Shown one piece after another: positions 58,900 through 64,000 of a DNA stretch of 64,000 bases (positions are counted from its first letter, which is position 1; each line of letters begins with the position of its first letter). The notes under the pieces are model-generated. The model was not told the DNA's origin, made no database searches, and saw nothing but the letters and a program-made list of their open reading frames with translations. Origin of the DNA: Pelobates cultripes (Eukaryota; Chordata; Amphibia; Anura; Pelobatidae); contig OW240913.1 in NCBI GenBank assembly GCA_933207985.1, positions 105,839,831-105,903,830 on the forward strand. Reading direction: 5' to 3'. Made by a program: the position numbers and the translations under genes.

Positions 58900-61372
58900 T
58901 TCCCCGCAGCTAAAGACTACACATTCTTTTCACCAGTCCATCTAACATATACACAAACAGATCTCTGTCTGATAGACAAATCTACTCTACCTCATCTTCG
59001 AGACCAAACAATAGGACAAAGAATGTGGTCTGACCACACCCCAATACTAACCACAATAGCAGTACCATGTCCAGCAAAAGGTAGAGGCAAATGGAGACTA
59101 AACTAAACCATCTTGGATTCCGCTACACACCAACAAAAAATAGCATTGGAAATAAATAATTACTTTTCCTACAACAGTACAGCAAACATTAGAGACCCAA
59201 TGGCTAGCTTATAAGGCAGTTTTTAGAGGAGAATTTATCAAAATAGGCTCAACCATTAAAAATCCAGTCCATACCAAAAATAAAACACTGCTTCAAAAGC
59301 TCACATCGCTGTAAGAATCTAACAAAACTTCACCTTCCAAAAATTTAGCCAGACAAATAGCGGACACTCAAGCAGAAATCCAACAACTCTTTACACAGGA
59401 TTACACCAAAACTGCACTAAAACTGAAACAAAAATACTATAGCATGGGGAACAAGGCAGGAAAACTACTAGCTAATCAACTAAAAACCAAATATCTCCAA
59501 ACAAAAATCCCTTATATACTGACCCAATCGAATACAAAAGTCTACAATCCACATAAAATAGTAGACAAACTCTCCCTCCCTTATGAAAACCTTTACAATT
59601 TAAACAAAAATAAAAATACGTATACCCCAGTAAAAACAGAAATATTGACATTCTTAACGAAAATCACTCTACCACAAACCACACCTCAATAAAATGATCT
59701 CCTGGAAGCCCCATTTACAGAGGAAGAAGTGGTGGGGGCCATCAAAAATCTTCCCAAACATACAGCCCCAGGACCCAATGGACTCTCAATATTACTATAT
59801 TAAATTAGAACCACAACTAACCCCGCATATTACAAAACTGTTCAATGCAGTAAAAAGAGTTGGCAAATTTCCACGTGAAATGCTAGAAGCATATATCATC
59901 ACACTACCCAAACCGAACAAACCACTTACATCTTGTGGAAACCTAAGACCAATTTAATTATTAAATGCAGATGGGAAACATTATGCCAAATTAATAGCTT
60001 CCAGACTAAAACCCCTCTTGAACAACCTAGTATCAGAAGAACAGGATTCGTACTTGGCAAACAAGTAGGGGATAATACTAGATACTGTATGGACCTGGTA
60101 AACTGGGCTAACCGTCATGGAAGGAGTGGAATATTATGGCGCTTGACGCAGAAAAAGTGTTTGATCGCCTAAACTGGTCATACATGGAAGCTACACTATT
60201 AGCCTTTGGATTCTCCCCAAACTTTATCACAAGCATTATGGCCCTTTACACATCACCATCAGCTAAAGTCTTTAATTCTGGCTTTACATCTAGAAGTTTC
60301 CAAATAACTAGTGGCACAAGACAGGGTTGCCTCCTCTCCCCTCTAATCTTTATTTTATGCCTAGAACCACTGATAAGATCGATTAAAAATGACCCTTTAT
60401 TCCTTGGCCTACTAACCCCAGCAGGGGAAAGAAAACTGGCCTTTTTTGCAGACAATATTATACTCTTCATGGCCAACCCAGTAAATTCCATACCACACCT
60501 TTTGGATAAACTAGCCTCATTTGGCAATATTTCCTACTACAAAAACAACATCAGTAAAACCCAAATTCTTCCCATAAATTAAACCCACTCACCAAAGACG
60601 AATTGCAGATACGATATCCCTTCGATTGTTGAAAAACATCCATTTCATACCTGGGTATCAAACTGACTCACAAAAAAACACACACTATCAGGGAAAACCA
60701 TAAATCTGTCCTCACAAAATTCTCAGAACAGATACAACCATGGGACAAATTAAATACATCCTGGATAGGAAGAATAAACTCAATCAAGATGATGATCTTA
60801 CCTAACATACTATATCTATTCAAAACAATACCTATTGCTCTCCCTAATTCTCTTCTTAAAAAATTCCAATCAGTAATCAACGCCCACATATGGAAGAAAA
60901 AAAAACAAGAATCTCTTTTCATTCGCTCTGGCGAGCTATCAAGAGAGGGGAACTGAGTGTCCCCAATATAAGAAACTACTACAGAGCGACTGCATTGGCA
61001 CAAGGACTGGATGTCATGACAGGCAGAACTTCACCAATCTGGCTTAAGCTTGAATCAGCGTGCGGGAATATCCAACCCCTCCCTCACATTCTATGGACAC
61101 CACGTATCCCTACCATCCCAGAGACACTGCCTTCCACAAAATTTCTAATAAAATCATGGGCCTCCTGGGGTAAACCTCTATGTACCCACAAAGAACTACT
61201 ATACCTGGCCCCAATACAAACTCTTTCAGCAGTATCACCAGACCTCCCCTTACACCACTGGTCAGAACAGGGGTTAACCCATGTACATTCATTATTTAAT
61301 AAAAATGGGCTTCTCTCATTCCCAGAATTGCTAACTATCTATAAATTGCCACAAAGGGATATATTTATATGA
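58900..61372 (+). pseudogene. L1-like ORF2, decayed, interrupted at 3' end
   Basis: In order: endonuclease end (MWSDHTPILT, GKGRWRLN-like, about 58960-59110), linker helices, TAPGPNG-like segment (about 59760), LPKPNKP (about 59910), ALDAEKVFDRLNWSYME (60136), GTRQGCLLSPLIFIL, LAFFADNIILFMANP, and a C-terminal domain (60890-61372) with RGELSVPNIRNYYRA and WASWGKPL. The catalytic FADD box reads FADN. At least five frame changes occur. The sequence stops in YKLPQRDIFI at 61372, where Penelope pLTR sequence begins, so the Penelope element (or a rearrangement carrying it) cut the L1. It resembles the Tx1-type L1 branch. Confidence 0.85.
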
Positions 61373-61862
61373 AATAATAAAAACAGGTATGTCTACAGAA
61401 GTGATAGTTGCTCTAAAACACCAGTGAGGTATCCTCTACACCTTCACATAAAATAACATATAACATAAAAAGTAGGTGGAGCAAATAGTGATAATTAAAT
61501 AAGAATGTACTTCCCTCTCTTCCAACTTTCTCACTGTAAAAGATAGAGAGGTACAAAATAGTGCAAGTATTTCTATACACAAATAATGAATAAAGTATAA
61601 ATACTATGCACTCACAATGGGAGAGCCATATAACAAAACCTGGCTCTGGTGTGGATCTCCTTTGGGATCTTAGTTGGGTGATCCCCAGACCTCTTTTGAT
61701 GGTGCTTGTTGCAGTATATCTTCCTTCTCTTTCAATGATAGGCAATGGAGAAAATAAATTTGTATATTCCAGAAAAATATTTATTTAAAAGAAAAAAAAT
61801 TTTTTAAATGGATATAAATAATATAAATCCAAAAGGTGAAATATCACAATGTCCAGTAAGAT

Positions 61863-61903
61863 TGCCAAAACGCGTTTCGCCAGTGTGGCTTCCTCAGTTG
61901 GCA
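61863..61903 (-). ncRNA. Hammerhead-like motif (e)
   Basis: Minus strand: stem I TGCCAA (61903-61898) pairs perfectly with TTGGCA (61868-61863). Core CTGAGGA is exact (61897-61891). Then an extra A, a 4-bp stem II GCCA/TGGC with CAC loop, GAAA (61878-61875), and a very tight stem III CGCGU followed by U. It lies about 690 bases 3' of the Penelope ORF on the same strand. Confidence 0.6.
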
Positions 61904-61964
61904 TAAAATAATAGTGTCCTCTGAGTCCTTTAAATATTTTAAAATTCGCAGTCAAATTTCTTCC

Positions 61965-61990
61965 GGTGGAACGCATCTATGCGTTCCACC
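61965..61990. repeat. Palindrome 1 in Penelope 3' region
   Basis: GGTGGAACGCAT, CT, ATGCGTTCCACC: perfect 12-bp arms. Confidence 0.95.
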
Positions 61991-62052
61991 GTCTTCTTCC
62001 GGGTTCCGTAACGTCCGCATCACTTCCGGTTTCGGCGAAAGTGCAAAGCATT

Positions 62053-62080
62053 CGGTGGAACGCATCCATGCGTTCCACCG
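62053..62080. repeat. Palindrome 2 in Penelope 3' region
   Basis: CGGTGGAACGCAT, CC, ATGCGTTCCACCG: perfect 13-bp arms, the same core as palindrome 1, 88 bases away. Confidence 0.95.
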
Positions 62081-62149
62081 ATTTCTTCCTAGTTCTGGGA
62101 TAGTTGCGTCAGGATGTGTGTGAAGGCATCCTTTTTTGTTCAAGCGTCT

Positions 62150-62171
62150 TTGGAACGCATATGCGTTCCAA
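62150..62171. repeat. Palindrome 3 in Penelope 3' region
   Basis: TTGGAACGCAT directly abutting ATGCGTTCCAA: perfect 11-bp arms without spacer, the same GGAACGCAT core. Confidence 0.95.
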
Positions 62172-62588
62172 TAGTATACATAGTAAATACATTCCCAAGA
62201 TTACAAACAGTATCATTATAAAATGCTTCAGACATTGTTAAAGTGCTTAGATATGCATAACCATAGAGTATTGTACCTCAACAGTATACTGAAATAGATG
62301 GATGAAACATATGAAAATTAGACGAAAAAGACAAGAGAGGATAATTAAAATAATAAAAACAGGATCACATAAAATATGAATGTGTCCCAACAGTATAGAT
62401 CTAAGGTGGGGTGCAAATATGATACACAAATTAATAAAAATATTGGCAACTTTAAAATAGGATGATCAAATAAAAAAGATTATATATAAAAGATATACCC
62501 TATAAAACAGAAAACGATAAATTATAAAAAAAAAAAAAGGAATCAACCTAAAACCATATAAAAACATTCTAATATAACATAAACAATG
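62172..62588 (-). other. Penelope 3' untranslated sequence
   Basis: AT-rich non-coding sequence between the stop codon at 62589 and the palindromes. There is a poly-A run on the plus strand near 62526-62538. No ORF is seen. Confidence 0.6.
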
Positions 62589-64000
62589 TTATGCTAAAAA
62601 ATGGCACAGCTCGAAATCTTGGTTTAAACCATAGGGAATTAAAGTTTTAAAATTATAAATACACTTCATCTCTTCTTCCCCTATCTTTCTATTAAAATTT
62701 CCTCCTCTCCAATCTTTTTGTATAAGTTTAACTGCACAAAAGAATGTGTTTTTAGGATCACTATTGTGATGTGTTTTAAAATGATTAGAGACACTGTGTG
62801 TCTCTATTCCTTTTTTTATATTTCTTACATGTTCTGAAATTCTAATATTTAAACATCTCGTAGTTCGTCCTACATAAATTAGATCGCAGGGGCATTTTAA
62901 AATATAAATTACATTTTTTGAAAAGCACGTTAATTGGTCTTTAATATAAAATGTTTTATCGTTCTGATAGTTAAAAGATAACACATGTCTTTTTTTCTGG
63001 CATGTAGTTCTACAGGCTAAACAGGAACCACAGCCATAAAAACCTTTACTCTTATTTAAAAAATGGTCTTTCTGTTTGGTTTTGAAGCTGCTATTTACTA
63101 AAATTTGTTTCATATTTTTACAGCCCCTATAAACTATTTTAGGTTCCGATGGTATTATTTGTTTTAAAATCGGGTCTTCTTGCAGAATTGGCCAATATTT
63201 TTTTATTATTTTCCTAATTTTTCCATTATTTCCACTATGGTTACATATGAAGGGTATATTAATGTTGTTTTTATTTGTATTCTTTGTTTTTATTCCTTTA
63301 TGCTTTATCAAATCTTTTCTTTTCATCTTTTTAACTTTTTCTAAAGTTGTCGAGAGTTCTTCTTCGTCATAACCTCTTTGTAAAAATTGTTGTTTGATTA
63401 CATCTGCTTGTGTCAAATAATCTGAATCTTGTGTGCAGTTTCTTCTAAGCCTTAAAAATTGGCTTTTTGGGCCATTTTTTAGCCATGGGGGGTAGTGACA
63501 GCTTTTTTTCTCAATATAGCTGTTAGCATCTACCTCTTTAAAATGGTTTCTAGTATGGATTCTTGATTCTGCAATAAAAATTTCTAAATCTAAAAAATCA
63601 ATATGGTGGGTGCTATATATAGAAGTTAAGACGATCCCCCATTCGTTGTTATTTAAAAAATTGAGGAAGACCTTCAAACACTCTTCTCCATCTTTCCATA
63701 TGAAGAATATATCGTCAATATACCGGCGATAGGTTACCAAGTTCGCCGCATGGTCGCTCGGGAATAAAATCCTTTCCTCCCAATAGGCCATAAATAAATT
63801 AGCATAGCTAGGTGCGAACTTGGTACCCATCGCCGTGCCCATTATTTGCATAAAAAATGAATCCTTAAACCCAAAAAAATTATTAGTTAAAATTTATAAA
63901 ATGCCTTCCAATATAAAATCAATTTGTATATCGTTAAAACTAGATTTCCTTAAAGAATATTTGGTTGCTTCTATCCCTATTTGATGAGGTATGATGCTGT
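62589..64000 (-). CDS. Penelope-like RT with GIY-YIG endonuclease (C-terminal part)
   Basis: The frame runs from the window edge to 62589 with one TAA at 63894-63896. A 420-codon open stretch follows from Met at 63851. Taking that Met as residue 1: MGTAMGTKFAPSYANLF at 4-20 (RT block), YRRYIDDIFFIW at 41-52 with the catalytic YIDD intact, CGSCLACRTTC around 274-284 (Cys cluster typical of the linker), then VIYILKC (314) and IYVGRTTR (325), the two halves of the GIY-YIG motif, and RISEHVRN with conserved Arg and Glu. The pol product of such elements copies RNA and nicks target DNA. Upstream residues before the stop also belong to the RT, so the Met is probably not the true start; the stop is a late lesion or needs checking. 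Nearly all of the coding part seen is otherwise intact. Confidence 0.9.

Larger units (their letters stand above)
61373..64000 (-). mobile_element. Penelope-like retroelement, best copy (partial at window edge)
   Basis: On the minus strand the order is RT and GIY-YIG endonuclease (64000 to 62589), a 3' non-coding region with three palindromes (62171-61965), a hammerhead-like motif (61903-61863), and a pLTR-like tail to 61373. The 5' part lies beyond the window. It is joined to the interior of a dead L1, so it is younger than that L1. Confidence 0.8.

Overview
The window looks like nuclear DNA from a vertebrate, most probably a frog or toad. It is a gene-poor, transposon-saturated stretch (intergenic or deep intronic) in which almost every recognisable coding trace belongs to a mobile element. 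The amphibian call is an inference. It rests on the mixture of L1/Tx1-like and L2-like LINEs, CR1-like 3' ends, Penelope-like elements, Ty3/gypsy-type LTRs, TTAA-flanked MITEs, hAT MITEs and a tRNA-His-primed endogenous retrovirus, and on dispersed repeats I recall from anuran genomes. No complete host gene is visible. The only candidate host exon is a 143-bp coiled-coil segment with good splice sites at the far left on the minus strand.

Layout. Positions 0.1-0.3 kb hold the candidate exon. Positions 0.7-5.7 kb hold a truncated LTR abutting a complete two-LTR element on the minus strand. That element is non-autonomous and carries a Trp-rich acidic ORF that runs into a proline/serine/glutamine-rich tandem repeat. 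Positions 5.9-8.98 kb hold a fold-back repeat, an L1 scrap and two inverted copies of one TTAA MITE. Positions 8.98-10.6 kb hold an endogenous retrovirus 5' end (gag, leader, primer site, LTR). Positions 10.7-11.6 kb hold a dispersed repeat with five 110-120 bp tandem units. Positions 13.2-15.07 kb hold a hairpin-chain element, cut at its right side by a solo LTR with perfect 5-bp target duplication (15.07-16.37). Positions 18.54-19.58 kb hold a hAT-type non-autonomous transposon with a perfect 8-bp duplication. Positions 20.6-27.7 kb hold an L2-like LINE, hammerhead-like and Penelope-like pieces, a gypsy RT/RNase H remnant and a CR1-like RT.

Positions 29.5-30.85 kb hold a second L2-like LINE, and 31.18-32.17 a second solo LTR. 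Positions 32.5-37.9 kb hold several TTAA MITEs and a CR1-like 3' end. Positions 37.9-45.7 kb are mostly unassigned AT-rich DNA, with a nearly identical 152-bp direct repeat and a Penelope-like RT. Positions 45.7-51.5 kb hold a decayed L1, a gypsy gag remnant and an LTR end. Positions 52.9-54.16 kb hold the third intact solo LTR. Positions 55.7-58.3 kb hold a hAT MITE, a palindromic element, a second retroviral gag scrap and an L2 tail. Positions 58.9-61.37 kb hold a decayed L1 ORF2 interrupted by the best-preserved element here: a Penelope-like retroelement on the minus strand (61.37-64.0, running off the window) with RT and GIY-YIG endonuclease.

Two features deserve most attention. First, five sites scattered among Penelope-like pieces fold as a hammerhead-ribozyme-like structure. 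All carry one constant extra nucleotide between core A9 and stem II, and all keep a pairable 3/8 position. Second, the hairpin-chain element at 13.6-14.9 kb and the novel ORF of the two-LTR element do not match any protein or RNA I recognise.
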